Part shown: positions 34,497 to 44,291 of the stretch, in pieces
Layout of the letters: the number at the start of each line of letters is the position of its first letter
Numbering within the stretch: position 1 is the first letter of the stretch
From: Poriferisphaera corsica
GTDB taxonomy: Bacteria > Planctomycetota > Phycisphaerae > Phycisphaerales > Phycisphaeraceae
DNA length: 64,000 nucleotides
Direction: 5' to 3'
Assembly: GCF_007747445.1 (NCBI RefSeq)
Contig: NZ_CP036425.1
Location: 3,332,175-3,396,174 of the forward strand
Made by a program: the position numbers and the translations under genes
The notes under the pieces: generated by a model
The model's input: the letters and a program-made list of their open reading frames with translations, nothing else
Told to the model about the DNA's origin: nothing
Databases searched by the model: none

Positions 34497-35954
34497 GTGC
34501 CCCTCCAGACGATTAACACGGCTGATCATACGCTTCGACGTGGTGAGCTACGGGAAAAACTTGTTCGGATTAACTATGCATGGATCCCTGGCTCATTGTG
34601 GCTTTGGACGATTACCGGTGCTGCGCTTGTTCGCTATGCTCAGGGATTAGGAATGCCGGCAAGCTACTTCGGCATACTTGCGGCTCTGCCTTTCATTGGC
34701 AATATCATGCAGTTGCCAGCTTCATATTTTCTTGAGCAGCATTCATTAAGACAAAAAACAACGCTCTACGGCATCTTCCTGTCGCGGATTTGCTGGATAT
34801 TGATCGGACTCGTGCCTTGGATCTTGCCTAAGGAAATGACATGGCCCGCGATGCTGATACTCGTTGGCGTCTCATGGCTTACACTGCATTTTGGCGTGCC
34901 TGGTTGGATCTCATGGATGGCGGATCTGATGCCCAGCCGAATTCGTGGACGTTTCATCGGTAAACGCCGATTGCTTTCACAAATTGTTGGTGTTGCATCT
35001 TCATTGATGGTCGGGGAAATGCTTGACCTTGTAGAGCGGGCCAATAATGAACCGCAAATATTGCTGAAGGTTCTTTCTGCTGTTTTTGTAATCGCAGGTC
35101 TGTGTGGCGTTCTAGAAGCAATTGGGTACCTACGTCAGTTTACGCCGGACCGCCCTAAGCCCATCACACAAACAAGTTGGTTAAAATCTCTGCATAAGCC
35201 ATTAACAACGAGAGGATTCAGGCCATATATTCTGTTTAATGTTGTTCATACGCTTGGATTCGCTTCGGTTTCTCAGTACATCTGGCTTTATGTTTTTGAT
35301 CGCCTCGAATTCAGTAACCGTGGTGCAAACTTCCTTTTAGTAACAATTCCTTTGCTTTTAGGTTCTGTTGGGTTTGTGTATTGGGGGCGTATGATCGATC
35401 GCGTGGGCAAAAAGCCTGTACTTTTGGTCACAGGCATTATTGCGACGTTGACCACAATCGGCTGGCTCTTCTGTGATAGAACGGGATATGGACTTGGCTA
35501 TGCGCTTGTGATCATTAGCGTCATCACATGGCCAGGCGTTGATCTATCAAACTTCAACATCCTCATTGGCATTGCCGGTAATCCAAAGGACGGTTCAGTA
35601 TTCGTAGCAGTTAACTCTGTGTCGGTAGCAATCGCCGGGGCTATTTCAGGCGTCAGTGCTGCGATAATCGCATGGCAATTTAAGGATTTCACATTTACGA
35701 TCCCGCAGATTTCTGATCAACCTTACGATTACATCGCCGTGCTACTGATACTTTCAACTGCTCTTAGACTTGTCTCGTTTGTATTCGTTTTCTTTATTGA
35801 AGAGCCAAAAGCCAGTCCAACTCGCGATGCAATCCGGTTCATGACAACCTCGATTTATTCCAATATCAGGCAAGCAGCACTCATGCCTACAAGAGCTGTA
35901 GGCTCCTTATCAAAACGCACATATATCCTGACTCAAAAACATGATAAACCCTGA
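34497..35954 (+). CDS. MFS transporter
   Basis: 485 residues with about twelve transmembrane helices and a GTG start at 34497 preceded by AAGGAAG seven bases upstream. The loop after helix two (LEQHSLRQKTTL) and the loops MPSRIRGRFIGKRR and MIDRVGKKPVLLVTG are Arg/Lys-rich, in MFS style; the latter matches the second-half GxxxDRxGRR-type motif. Substrate unknown. The long intergenic region with repeats lies immediately upstream. Confidence 0.85.
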   Translation: MPLQTINTADHTLRRGELREKLVRINYAWIPGSLWLWTITGAALVRYAQGLGMPASYFGILAALPFIGNIMQLPASYFLEQHSLRQKTTLYGIFLSRICWILIGLVPWILPKEMTWPAMLILVGVSWLTLHFGVPGWISWMADLMPSRIRGRFIGKRRLLSQIVGVASSLMVGEMLDLVERANNEPQILLKVLSAVFVIAGLCGVLEAIGYLRQFTPDRPKPITQTSWLKSLHKPLTTRGFRPYILFNVVHTLGFASVSQYIWLYVFDRLEFSNRGANFLLVTIPLLLGSVGFVYWGRMIDRVGKKPVLLVTGIIATLTTIGWLFCDRTGYGLGYALVIISVITWPGVDLSNFNILIGIAGNPKDGSVFVAVNSVSVAIAGAISGVSAAIIAWQFKDFTFTIPQISDQPYDYIAVLLILSTALRLVSFVFVFFIEEPKASPTRDAIRFMTTSIYSNIRQAALMPTRAVGSLSKRTYILTQKHDKP

Positions 35955-36089
35955 GTTATAGATACGTCCGATTGACTTATCGCGGTTTTATTCAGCAATT
36001 TCAATTCAAATTCACGACGATACACATGGTGTTTCGCTGTGGTTTTACATCACGAATTTGATGATGACAAGAAAAGCAGGAGTCTGTAT

Positions 36090-36629
36090 ATGCGTAGGAC
36101 AAAATCATGTGGCCGAGCCTTGTGTACATTTATGGCAGTTATCACACTCAGCGCGTGCGCCTCGACAGATTCGATGGATGAAGATCCAAAAGAGCAAACA
36201 ACGCGCGATCCAAATCAAATCCATCCTGTGGTTTTCAAACAGTTCACGGATGAAGTCGCTGAAGAGTTAAAGACACAAATCAACGAAGCGCCGCTAGTTA
36301 CAGACTCAGAGAATAGTTTTGTAATCGTATTCGAACAATTCATCAATAAAACTGAAACAATTCCGCTAAACGATTTTGAATATTTCACAAAAAGATTACG
36401 GACAGATCTAGATGACCCGTTCTCTAAAAACAAGGTCACGTTCGCAGATAAAATGCCCACATCAGTTCAGATAAAAGATACAACCATTTACTCACTCAAT
36501 TGCGAGCTATCTCGAACACGTTATGTGAAAACCAATCTTTACTTTTTAAAGTATCAGCTTGTTGACCCTCAAACCAAAGAAACTGTTTTCACTGGACAAA
36601 CCATAAACCAGAAAATCAATACTCGGTAA
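36090..36629 (+). CDS. LpoB-like lipoprotein
   Basis: 179 residues from ATG 36090 (an in-frame start at 36039 is less likely). The N-terminus MRRTKSCGRALCTFMAVITLSAC has a lipobox (LSAC), so a lipid-anchored lipoprotein is expected. The mature part, with VIVFEQFINKTETIPLNDFEYFTKRLRTDL and YSLNCELSRTRYVKTNLYFLKYQLVDPQTKETVFTGQ, resembles the LpoB/YcfM fold, in which the Enterobacteriaceae lipoprotein activates PBP1B for peptidoglycan synthesis. The YcfL-like gene follows by 51 bases, as in E. coli where ycfL and lpoB are adjacent. No PBP is in the window. Confidence 0.68.
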   Translation: MRRTKSCGRALCTFMAVITLSACASTDSMDEDPKEQTTRDPNQIHPVVFKQFTDEVAEELKTQINEAPLVTDSENSFVIVFEQFINKTETIPLNDFEYFTKRLRTDLDDPFSKNKVTFADKMPTSVQIKDTTIYSLNCELSRTRYVKTNLYFLKYQLVDPQTKETVFTGQTINQKINTR

Positions 36630-36680
36630 CCAATAATTAGCGATTCGCAAACTTTCTCAATATATGATTCATACTTAATC

Positions 36681-37115
36681 ATGAAGAAACACATCTACAT
36701 CATCATTGCTGCCTTTACTTTGCTAACAATTCTTGTGTTAGCCAGTGCTTGTGAATCACAACAAAACCATCAGAGCGCGTCGTTGCAACAACTTTCAGAA
36801 CAGTCATATCCGAAAATTGAATTACAAGGTGATTTTCCAGTTAAGGTTGTCTATGGCATGCCATCGGTCCAATCATCACCCTATAAAATGATGAAAGTGT
36901 CTGTGCCAATACGTTTAACCACTGACAAGCAGCTCGCGGTTAAGTATCGTTACATTTTTTATGATAGTGCTAATTCACGAATCGAACCTGTAAGCGATTG
37001 GCGAGAACGAACACTTTTTAATAATAACACCTATCTTTCAGGATCAACTGAAAACCCGACCGCTTCCGATTGGCGACTTGAAATCAAACCTACTGATCTG
37101 ACTTATGCTCGCTAA
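36681..37115 (+). CDS. YcfL-like (DUF1425) lipoprotein
   Basis: 144 residues. MKKHIYIIIAAFTLLTILVLASACESQ is a lipoprotein signal with lipobox ASAC. The mature segment, with MMKVSVPIRLTTDKQLAVKYRYIFYDSANSRIEPVSDWRERTLF, matches the YcfL/DUF1425 family of beta-rich lipoproteins. Its position just after the LpoB-like gene parallels the enterobacterial order and supports both calls. Function of YcfL is not established. Confidence 0.72.
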   Translation: MKKHIYIIIAAFTLLTILVLASACESQQNHQSASLQQLSEQSYPKIELQGDFPVKVVYGMPSVQSSPYKMMKVSVPIRLTTDKQLAVKYRYIFYDSANSRIEPVSDWRERTLFNNNTYLSGSTENPTASDWRLEIKPTDLTYAR

Positions 37116-37145
37116 TTTCGCATAACCCGATTCAGGTCAATCGAA

Positions 37146-38036
37146 TTACAAACAGATACGCGACATGTTTGGCTCACAGCCAACCGCATCTGTATTCACA
37201 CGAAATACTGCCCCCGCATTCACACCAGCCCAATCATCTAAATGACCACCTGCACTGGTCACGAACATATCTTTGTACCCTTGCCCGCCAAAGCACACAC
37301 TGGATACCTGAGCTGCGGGCAATTCGACCTTCTCTTTCATTTGCCCATCCGGCCCATACCGATACACCCCCCAACCATCCCACCGCGCACTCCAAACATC
37401 ACCCGACTTATCAACCGTCAACCCATCTGGAACACCTTCTCCTTCAGGCACCTCCACAAAAACCCCCCGCCCATGTAAACCGCCATGGCTTTGATCATAT
37501 TGATATGACCAAATTGTTCGCATCTCGCTATCTGTGTAATACATCATCTTCTGATCTAACGTCAGATCCATGCCATTTGAACACGCGACCCCGCCTAACA
37601 CTTCGTGCCAATCCCCGCCCACATCAAGCCGAATCAGCCGCCCCATCAGCCCACTACCACAGACAGTCCCTGCATAGACACGCCCCATCGGATCAGCACA
37701 CACATCATTAAACCGTTCATTTGCATGTCCCGGAATCTGATCGATCACCGTTCCGCTTTCATGACCATCCTGCCACACCACCACATTCCCATTATCACGA
37801 AACAGTAACAACGAGCCATCCGCCTGAACCGTGAATCCGCCCACCTTGCGGCCTTCATATACCACTTCGGCTTCACAACCTTCCACCCATCGCCACAACC
37901 GTCCTAACTCAATATCCGTCCAGTACAATGCTTGCTCGTGTGGGTGCCACACCGGCCCTTCACCCAAGACACACCTCACATCAGCAATAATATCGTATCG
38001 TTCCGCTTGCATGCGACGCACACCCTTGATTAGCAT
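37146..38036 (-). CDS. SMP-30/gluconolactonase/LRE family protein
   Basis: 296 residues from ATG 38036, or 288 from ATG 38012, which has an AAGGG site. The six-bladed beta-propeller family motifs are present: LGEGPVWHPHEQALYWTDI, HANERFNDVCADPMGRVYAGT, CSNGMDLTLDQKMMYYTDS and VPDGLTVDKSGDVWSARW. The metal ligands (Glu of GEGP, Asn of RFND, Asn of SNGM, Asp of PDGL) are in place. Enzymes in the family hydrolyse sugar lactones such as gluconolactone. Substrate is not certain. Confidence 0.9.
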   Translation of the reverse strand: MLIKGVRRMQAERYDIIADVRCVLGEGPVWHPHEQALYWTDIELGRLWRWVEGCEAEVVYEGRKVGGFTVQADGSLLLFRDNGNVVVWQDGHESGTVIDQIPGHANERFNDVCADPMGRVYAGTVCGSGLMGRLIRLDVGGDWHEVLGGVACSNGMDLTLDQKMMYYTDSEMRTIWSYQYDQSHGGLHGRGVFVEVPEGEGVPDGLTVDKSGDVWSARWDGWGVYRYGPDGQMKEKVELPAAQVSSVCFGGQGYKDMFVTSAGGHLDDWAGVNAGAVFRVNTDAVGCEPNMSRICL

Positions 38037-38217
38037 AAATCATTCAATACAATAAAGTTACAGTTAATACCATACATACATTCCCCCAACCTCTCCCCAG
38101 CTTCTATCGGCAACCTGTACTTGATTTGGAAAATACTTCATTTCCAGCTACACTATCCGACTCGAAACGCAACAATATATGCGTCTAAACACAATAATCC
38201 ACAACCAGAGGTTGAAG

Positions 38218-38532
38218 ATGTACGCAATCATCGAAGACAGCGGCACACAGATCAAAGTTTCCGAAGGCACAGTCATCAAGATCGACAAGCGCGAGCTTGC
38301 TGATGATGCTTCCTCCGTCACTTTCGACAAGGTTATCTTCGTCGGCGGCGAAGGCGAAGCTAAAATCGGTGCTCCTCTTCTCGAAGGTGCTTCAGTTGAA
38401 GCTGACATCCTCGAAGAAGGCCGCGACGATAAAATTAACATCGTTAAATTCAAGCGTCGTAAGGGCTATCACCGTAACAACGGCCACCGTCAGTCCTACA
38501 TCAAGGTACGCGTCACTAAAATTAGTGCGTAA
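38218..38532 (+). CDS. rplU: 50S ribosomal protein bL21
   Basis: 104 residues from ATG 38218: MYAIIEDSGTQIKVSEG at the start, FDKVIFVGGEGEAKIGAPLLEGASVEADI in the middle, and a basic C-terminus (KFKRRKGYHRNNGHRQSYIKVRV), the full-length bL21 pattern. It binds 23S rRNA domains in the large subunit. In most bacteria rplU is followed at once by rpmA (bL27); here it is not, and a terminator follows, so it is a single-gene unit. Confidence 0.95.
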   Translation: MYAIIEDSGTQIKVSEGTVIKIDKRELADDASSVTFDKVIFVGGEGEAKIGAPLLEGASVEADILEEGRDDKINIVKFKRRKGYHRNNGHRQSYIKVRVTKISA

Positions 38533-38599
38533 GACGGCCCTCGGAAGTGTGACCACTTCCAATCGAATGTACGAAGTACATTCTTAGAATTGCCAAACG

Positions 38600-38626
38600 A
38601 ACGGCAGCCTTCTTGGTTGCCGTTTT
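38600..38626 (+). terminator. Intrinsic terminator of rplU
   Basis: AACGGCAGCC and GGTTGCCGTT form a near-perfect stem with TTCTT as the loop, followed by TTTTC. It is about 68 bases downstream of the rplU stop. Confidence 0.8.
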
Positions 38627-38704
38627 CTCATGCGCATATATTGCCCAATACTCTACCCCCCCACAAACCCCGCCAAATCTAGATTACGTCACCACCAAAA
38701 CAAG

Positions 38705-39271
38705 TCACAGCCAAGCCCCCTCATCATCATCATACTCATCATCCACACCGCCCTGCTCCATGGCACTTACACCATATGTCAGTGGGACGCGCATCATATC
38801 GCTTAAGCCAATGGCCATCTTATTGGCTTTTTCTCTCACTTCTTCCCAATTACCAGCTTCCCCCTCTTCAAATCGCTGTACCTCGACATACCTCCCATTA
38901 AGCATCACCGCCACAGCCCAACGCTCAGTCCGATCAGCCCCCTTCCCAAATCCATCATCAATCAGCTTCACACCATCCACACATTCAAACCCCATCTTCT
39001 TCGTCCACAAAACTAGCAGCCCAAACAACAACCACTTCCATCTCACCTCCCGATTCACGCGATCAATCTCAATCTGCTGATACACCGCACTGATCACTAG
39101 CATCGCGCTCACGACCAACCATGCCACGACTAATTCCCCATCACTGATGTAAATCCATCTCGCCCATAATCCAAACCCCGCCCCGATCGCAATACACAGC
39201 AAAACCATTCTCCCCCACCATCGCCCAACTCTGACCTTCAAGCAGTCCGTTTCTTCTTGCTCCACGCTCAT
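38705..39271 (-). CDS. Two-helix membrane protein, unknown
   Basis: 188 residues with two transmembrane helices (about residues 22-42 and 47-67) followed by a cytoplasmic-type segment and an acidic C-terminus ([12 protein letters not shown]). The start overlaps the yjbQ-like stop by four bases, so it is translated with it. No family recognised; it might be a membrane regulator, since no enzymatic motif is seen. Confidence 0.68.
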   Translation of the reverse strand: MSVEQEETDCLKVRVGRWWGRMVLLCIAIGAGFGLWARWIYISDGELVVAWLVVSAMLVISAVYQQIEIDRVNREVRWKWLLFGLLVLWTKKMGFECVDGVKLIDDGFGKGADRTERWAVAVMLNGRYVEVQRFEEGEAGNWEEVREKANKMAIGLSDMMRVPLTYGVSAMEQGGVDDEYDDDEGAWL

Positions 39272-39690
39272 TCCCCAATAATTTTCACAAGTACGCGTTT
39301 ACGTCTTTTGCCGTCAAATTCACCATAAAAAATTTGTTCCCATGGCCCAAAATCCAATCGACCATCTGTAATCGCCACAACGACTTCACGCCCCATAATC
39401 TGTCGCTTCATGTGCGCATCCGCATTATCCTCGCCCGTTCTGTTGTGATGATACACATCTCCACTCGCATTAAACGGAGCCAACTTCTCCAGCCATTCCT
39501 CATAATCATGAAGAAGCCCACCTTCATCATCGTTTATAAACACACTCGCGGTAATGTGCATCGCGTTCACAAGCACAAGTCCATTCATCACGCCTGATTG
39601 CTGAATTAAATCCTCAACCTCACCCGTGATATTCACAAATCCTCTACGGCCAGGAATGTTAAACCACAATTCTTTTCGCAAATGTTTCAT
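39268..39690 (-). CDS. YjbQ/UPF0047 family protein
   Basis: 140 residues of the YjbQ family, with [94 protein letters not shown]. The conserved HxTA and HxxR-like residues are present. Members have been reported with thiamin-phosphate synthase activity in some hosts, but the true role is uncertain. It overlaps the downstream membrane-protein gene by ATGA. Confidence 0.88.
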   Translation of the reverse strand: MKHLRKELWFNIPGRRGFVNITGEVEDLIQQSGVMNGLVLVNAMHITASVFINDDEGGLLHDYEEWLEKLAPFNASGDVYHHNRTGEDNADAHMKRQIMGREVVVAITDGRLDFGPWEQIFYGEFDGKRRKRVLVKIIGE

Positions 39691-39780
39691 ACTTTGCTCA
39701 TCCTAATTGCTGATTAGCTCTGCATCATCTTCCTCCCACATCATACCCGACCCGACCATTCACTTCATCAATATCAGAGC

Positions 39781-39810
39781 AAAAAAGCGATCCACTCTCG
39801 TGGACCGCTT
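39781..39810 (-). terminator. Intrinsic terminator, reverse strand
   Basis: AAGCGATCCAC and GTGGACCGCTT pair with one mismatch around TCTC; in reverse reading it is followed by six Ts. It lies about 28 bases after the stop of the 1299-residue protein. Confidence 0.85.
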
Positions 39811-39837
39811 GCCAATCTCTAGCTTGTCAATATCGTT

Positions 39838-42800
39838 TTAGTTCAAGAAATCAAACGGCGATGAACTCACCTCTTCCTTTTCCTTTTCGACAGCTTCAAC
39901 ACCAAACTCGATCGAAGGCTCACCCACCGTTTCCGGATAACGCATACGATGCTTTATGCCATGCTGGATGGGTGCCCCCAGCCAATCACGCATCTGCACA
40001 TAATGGGCTTCGGTAAACAAATCTGGCTTTTCATCTGTGATCATCCGCATTTCCATCACACTTCGCCATTTGAATAGCTGCCAGTCAACACCCTCCATAA
40101 AGCCGTCATCCACCCACTCCCAGGCCTGCTCATCAGCATCAATGAACATCCGCATCATGTCAGCTGTCGCTTCACCTGAAGGGAAATGCGTCTTTCTAAA
40201 CGACCGTTGATTCATCCGCTTAATTGTCTCTGGATCCTTCTCATACATCAAAATCAGAATCGCATTTTGCACAGGCACATGGTCAGCTGCCACCGCACCT
40301 GCCCTACCCAAATTACGCTGAACGAATGTGCAAATACGAGCAACATTCTTCACGTACTCTACTGCCTCACGATGCCCCATGCCGAATAGTTTTCTTGCTG
40401 CGACATATTTTGCAAAACTCGGTGGACGTTTAATCTTACGAGGCAAAGTACCAAAACGACCTCGGTCAACACCGTGCACAACACCCTTCAAAAACTCAAG
40501 CGATATTTGTTCATCAACACGCCCCCAGGCTTCTCCTGCTGCATACGGTGCCGCTTCGAAATCTTTGCTTAATTGCGTGAAGTAATCCAGCCCTGAACCT
40601 TCTCCCTGATACCCCGGCAAAACCGTTGTCAAAACAATATCACGCTCACTCTGACGCGGCGAACCTCGCAACTTCATTCTACTATCAATCTCAATCAATT
40701 GGCCTCTTACATAAACACGCCCCAAATCTTCATCCGATTTCAAGCGGTCAATTAGTGTCTGATACCCCATCTGGAAACCTTTGAAGTCAGCCTCGACGTA
40801 CGACGCGTACTTCGCCACCCAATCGTCCAGCAGCAAACTACACTCACCGCCAACAAACGGCTTCACACGTAACAATGGATCGTTCTCATCACGCACACCA
40901 AGCGCCTGTTGGCACGATAACGCCGCCGGCCGCTCTGCACCCAATCCAATAAATTCGCCAACATAAACCTCGCCATCCAACCCCATTGGAATCTGCACAC
41001 CCCCCATTTGCGCCCATACCTGATGCAGACGCCCCATCATTTTCTCTTTACCTATCAGCACCGAATCTTCTCGATCACGAGTCTGCTTACTCACCTGCAA
41101 CCCACGGACCCATTCACCCAACACATTCATTGCCCCCTCATCGATCACATTAATACGTTTCTCGCCGATCACCTCACCCGTCGAGACATCGATGCCTCGC
41201 ATCGTGATACCAGCTTCTCCCGCATCATCCAACCATACACGCCCTGTCAGCATCAGCGTACCCTGCCCCGGCAACCCTGTAGATTCACGAAGGTTACTCA
41301 CGTTCACACCATCCAACACTTCAAATAGCTTGCCTTCTAACTCAGCAGCCAAACGATCCGCACCATAGTATTTACGCATCTGGTCAGCCATCACAATCGG
41401 CCCAACCAACGCGTGCACAGGCCGACCTTTCGCATCGGCCACCCCACTAAACGCGCCACTACGCTTCAATGGACTCACATACTTCTTCACCGCCAAAGCC
41501 AACTCGGTTAAGGATAATTCGCCGACCTTCGCCTCATATAGCTTTCGCTTCCCGCCGCTCATAAAATCCTTCACCCATAGCGCTACGCGTGTTCCATCGA
41601 CACGTGATTCATCAACAAACACAAATTCCAAATGTGCAGGCAACCCCTGCCATTCATCCCGCTCCTTCACACCATTGCGTGACATCGCATCATAGAACAA
41701 ACCAACCCGTGTGCGATCTAAAATCTGAACATTGCCTTCTTTACGAAGCACTTCAGAGATCGCATCTAAACCATTGATTGTTTCCATGGATGAGCCGGAA
41801 TACACCAACTCTGATTGACCAAGCACAATATTAAGCGCCGCCAATCCTTGCTCTGCTTTCACCCAATCGCTTTCAACCCTCGGCCTGTACGCAACCAACA
41901 CCGGCAACTCACCAACATCTGCCACCCAAGCATTCGATTTCACCAACCCATCATCATTCGGCGAGCCAATCGGAACAACCACAACCTCATATCGATAACG
42001 ACCATTCACTTCGACCTGTGTATCGCGATACTCGCTCACATTTATGTTCAATACATCCAGTAATTTTCGCTCGCCCCGACCACTTACGCGATACACCGCA
42101 TAACCCATCGGATCAGCATATGCACTTGCAGTTGCCGCAACCGATGCTCCATCCCAACTTAATTTCACTTCATCCTCATAAGGCACCACCGTCATATCCG
42201 TCGGCTGTCCCGCATACGCAATACTCACCTCATGCAAATCACCCGAAACTTTTGGCTTAAACATAATCCCGCGACTCAACAAGTTACCTCGCATATCGCG
42301 GCGTTGCTCAACCGTAAGGTTCTCAAACTCACGTACGTTTGGCACCATATCCACCACATCATCACCGTCACCATATACAGGCAACAAACCGACCGGCGAC
42401 AAGTCACTCTCCCCATCAACCCGCCTGATCAATTCCTCATTCGACGCAACCTGCCAATTTACCAAACCCGTATCCGTGATATCAGCCCCAACAGGCATCA
42501 CGCACGACATCATCACACGCATCGGTGCACCCAATTTCGTATCGGGCAACATCTCACTGATCCCCTCTCGGCTTGCCACACGGTGAATCAACACATGATC
42601 CCAGCCCGGCATATCCAAATACACCTTCACCGTCATTTCACCAGACTCAACGCCTTCTGCCATCGGATTCCACTTCACACGTCCGGCCTTCACCAAAGGC
42701 ATACGCACGACAGGAAATTCACCCACAGGCGAATCGATCACGCGCTTACCCTCACGGTCCAATACCACCAACCGGTAGTAAACAAAGTTACCGACCTTTT

Positions 42801-43737
42801 CCTCGTCCATAAACGAGTTGTCTTTCATTTCAAAGACCAGCTCGCCCGTAACATGATTCATCTTTCCCACTGGCCGCTTATCAACCTGTACATAATCACC
42901 GTCTTTCGTCAGTGACCGATACAACACACCACGTATATTCCCTTTAAAAGCCTCACGATCTGACTTTGATGGTGTCACGCGCATCTCAAAACCATACTGC
43001 CTGCCGCGATCCTGCCATTTCGCAAAAACTTCACCACCAGCCACAGACAACTCGCTCAACATCGCGTCTTCCGCTACCTCCCATTTCTCATCTTCATCGC
43101 TAATCGTTTTCCCAATAATGTCGATCGGCTGCGCATCCTTCGGCCCATCCGCAACCGTACCACCAACATCACTACTATCCCCCAATGTCTGCCATACCAA
43201 ATAACCGCCGCCAACAACACCGATACAAATCACAGCCAGAGCAACCCCCAACCCCAAAGTAAATTTCCCCTTCTTACCCTTCTGTAGTTCCTCACCCGCA
43301 TACATCCCATACAACCGCTCCATGCGCGATTGCATCTCATCGTGCGTTTGCCCAGCACCTTGCACACCCAAATCCTCAGCCTTCAGTCCGCGACGCGCAC
43401 CAATACCGCTGCTACCTGTCCCGCCTGCACCCGGGAACCCTTCCTGTCCCTGCCCTTGATCTTGACTCGGCTGGCCACCAGCCATACCACCCGGCATCAA
43501 ACCGCTGGCTTCACCACCGATCTGTCCCTGATTATCTTGATTTGCATTCGGACTAAACAAATCCCCACCTAATAGCGCACCATTGCCTATCCCCGCGGCT
43601 CCTGATGAATCATCAGCCTTCATAGGCTCCGCCTTCAAAGCCTCACCACACGAACGACACTTGACTGTTTGGCCCTGCAATACAGCTGGCAAATCAAAAA
43701 TTGTCAAACAATGCTCACATTGAACTTTAATCTTCAT
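39838..43737 (-). CDS. Giant zinc-ribbon membrane protein
   Basis: 1299 residues. An N-terminal MJ0042-type zinc ribbon (C7-x2-C10 ... C27-x2-C30) is followed by a Gly/Gln-rich linker, one transmembrane helix (about 160-182, LGLGVALAVICIGVVGGGYLVW) and a large extracytoplasmic part with beta-rich repeats. From about residue 620 there is a region with VLRKEGNVQILDRTRVG, LEFVFVDES and MLTGRVWLDD...GIDVSTGEVIGEK that resembles the CsgG/LpoB-type nucleotide-like fold twice. The C-terminus is helical. This planctomycete architecture has no assigned function; a sensor or surface scaffold are both possible. The CsgG-like reading is a weak inference. Confidence 0.7.
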   Translation of the reverse strand: MKIKVQCEHCLTIFDLPAVLQGQTVKCRSCGEALKAEPMKADDSSGAAGIGNGALLGGDLFSPNANQDNQGQIGGEASGLMPGGMAGGQPSQDQGQGQEGFPGAGGTGSSGIGARRGLKAEDLGVQGAGQTHDEMQSRMERLYGMYAGEELQKGKKGKFTLGLGVALAVICIGVVGGGYLVWQTLGDSSDVGGTVADGPKDAQPIDIIGKTISDEDEKWEVAEDAMLSELSVAGGEVFAKWQDRGRQYGFEMRVTPSKSDREAFKGNIRGVLYRSLTKDGDYVQVDKRPVGKMNHVTGELVFEMKDNSFMDEEKVGNFVYYRLVVLDREGKRVIDSPVGEFPVVRMPLVKAGRVKWNPMAEGVESGEMTVKVYLDMPGWDHVLIHRVASREGISEMLPDTKLGAPMRVMMSCVMPVGADITDTGLVNWQVASNEELIRRVDGESDLSPVGLLPVYGDGDDVVDMVPNVREFENLTVEQRRDMRGNLLSRGIMFKPKVSGDLHEVSIAYAGQPTDMTVVPYEDEVKLSWDGASVAATASAYADPMGYAVYRVSGRGERKLLDVLNINVSEYRDTQVEVNGRYRYEVVVVPIGSPNDDGLVKSNAWVADVGELPVLVAYRPRVESDWVKAEQGLAALNIVLGQSELVYSGSSMETINGLDAISEVLRKEGNVQILDRTRVGLFYDAMSRNGVKERDEWQGLPAHLEFVFVDESRVDGTRVALWVKDFMSGGKRKLYEAKVGELSLTELALAVKKYVSPLKRSGAFSGVADAKGRPVHALVGPIVMADQMRKYYGADRLAAELEGKLFEVLDGVNVSNLRESTGLPGQGTLMLTGRVWLDDAGEAGITMRGIDVSTGEVIGEKRINVIDEGAMNVLGEWVRGLQVSKQTRDREDSVLIGKEKMMGRLHQVWAQMGGVQIPMGLDGEVYVGEFIGLGAERPAALSCQQALGVRDENDPLLRVKPFVGGECSLLLDDWVAKYASYVEADFKGFQMGYQTLIDRLKSDEDLGRVYVRGQLIEIDSRMKLRGSPRQSERDIVLTTVLPGYQGEGSGLDYFTQLSKDFEAAPYAAGEAWGRVDEQISLEFLKGVVHGVDRGRFGTLPRKIKRPPSFAKYVAARKLFGMGHREAVEYVKNVARICTFVQRNLGRAGAVAADHVPVQNAILILMYEKDPETIKRMNQRSFRKTHFPSGEATADMMRMFIDADEQAWEWVDDGFMEGVDWQLFKWRSVMEMRMITDEKPDLFTEAHYVQMRDWLGAPIQHGIKHRMRYPETVGEPSIEFGVEAVEKEKEEVSSSPFDFLN

Positions 43738-44291
43738 TATTATCTCACCCGCAGAATTAATCCTCGGTATCCGTACACATCACACGCCTGAAACAATAGC
43801 TTTCCCGGCATCAAAACGATTCATTGCTGTCTTTTCACAAGGCCCAGCCACACGTTTAGACGTACCTAACTCAGAATATGTTCAACAAATTCTCAGATAT
43901 ATCGCTCAAGCGACGCGCTGACCTATCAAATATCACAGCAGCATTAACCGCATCATATCAATGCGGTCCCCCTCGAAACACACCTCCATACCCCCAAAAC
44001 TTCTCGTCATATCCTACCTGATTCAAACTACTTTGGGCAGTCACGATCACCGCTTTCTCCTATCTTTGCACTTTTCACTTGCATATTCCTCAATCGAGCT
44101 TCTCCTAACTAACGCTAAACAAACAAACTGCTACATTAAACATCATTTACGCAATCAGTTACGCCACTCAATTCTTAAAATCACCTCACAACAACGCACA
44201 CCTCAACATAAATTATTCACACTCATGTTCAATACATAATTACCAATTGTGCAAACATCCAACCCGCATTTCGCACTTTCTGGAGCGATAA
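43738..44291. other. Intergenic, no feature
   Basis: About 550 bases between the divergent giant membrane protein and xylA. A CCGCAT/ATGCGG hairpin near 43951-43969 is the only structure seen. No ORF of any family resemblance. Promoters for both flanking genes should lie here. Confidence 0.4.
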
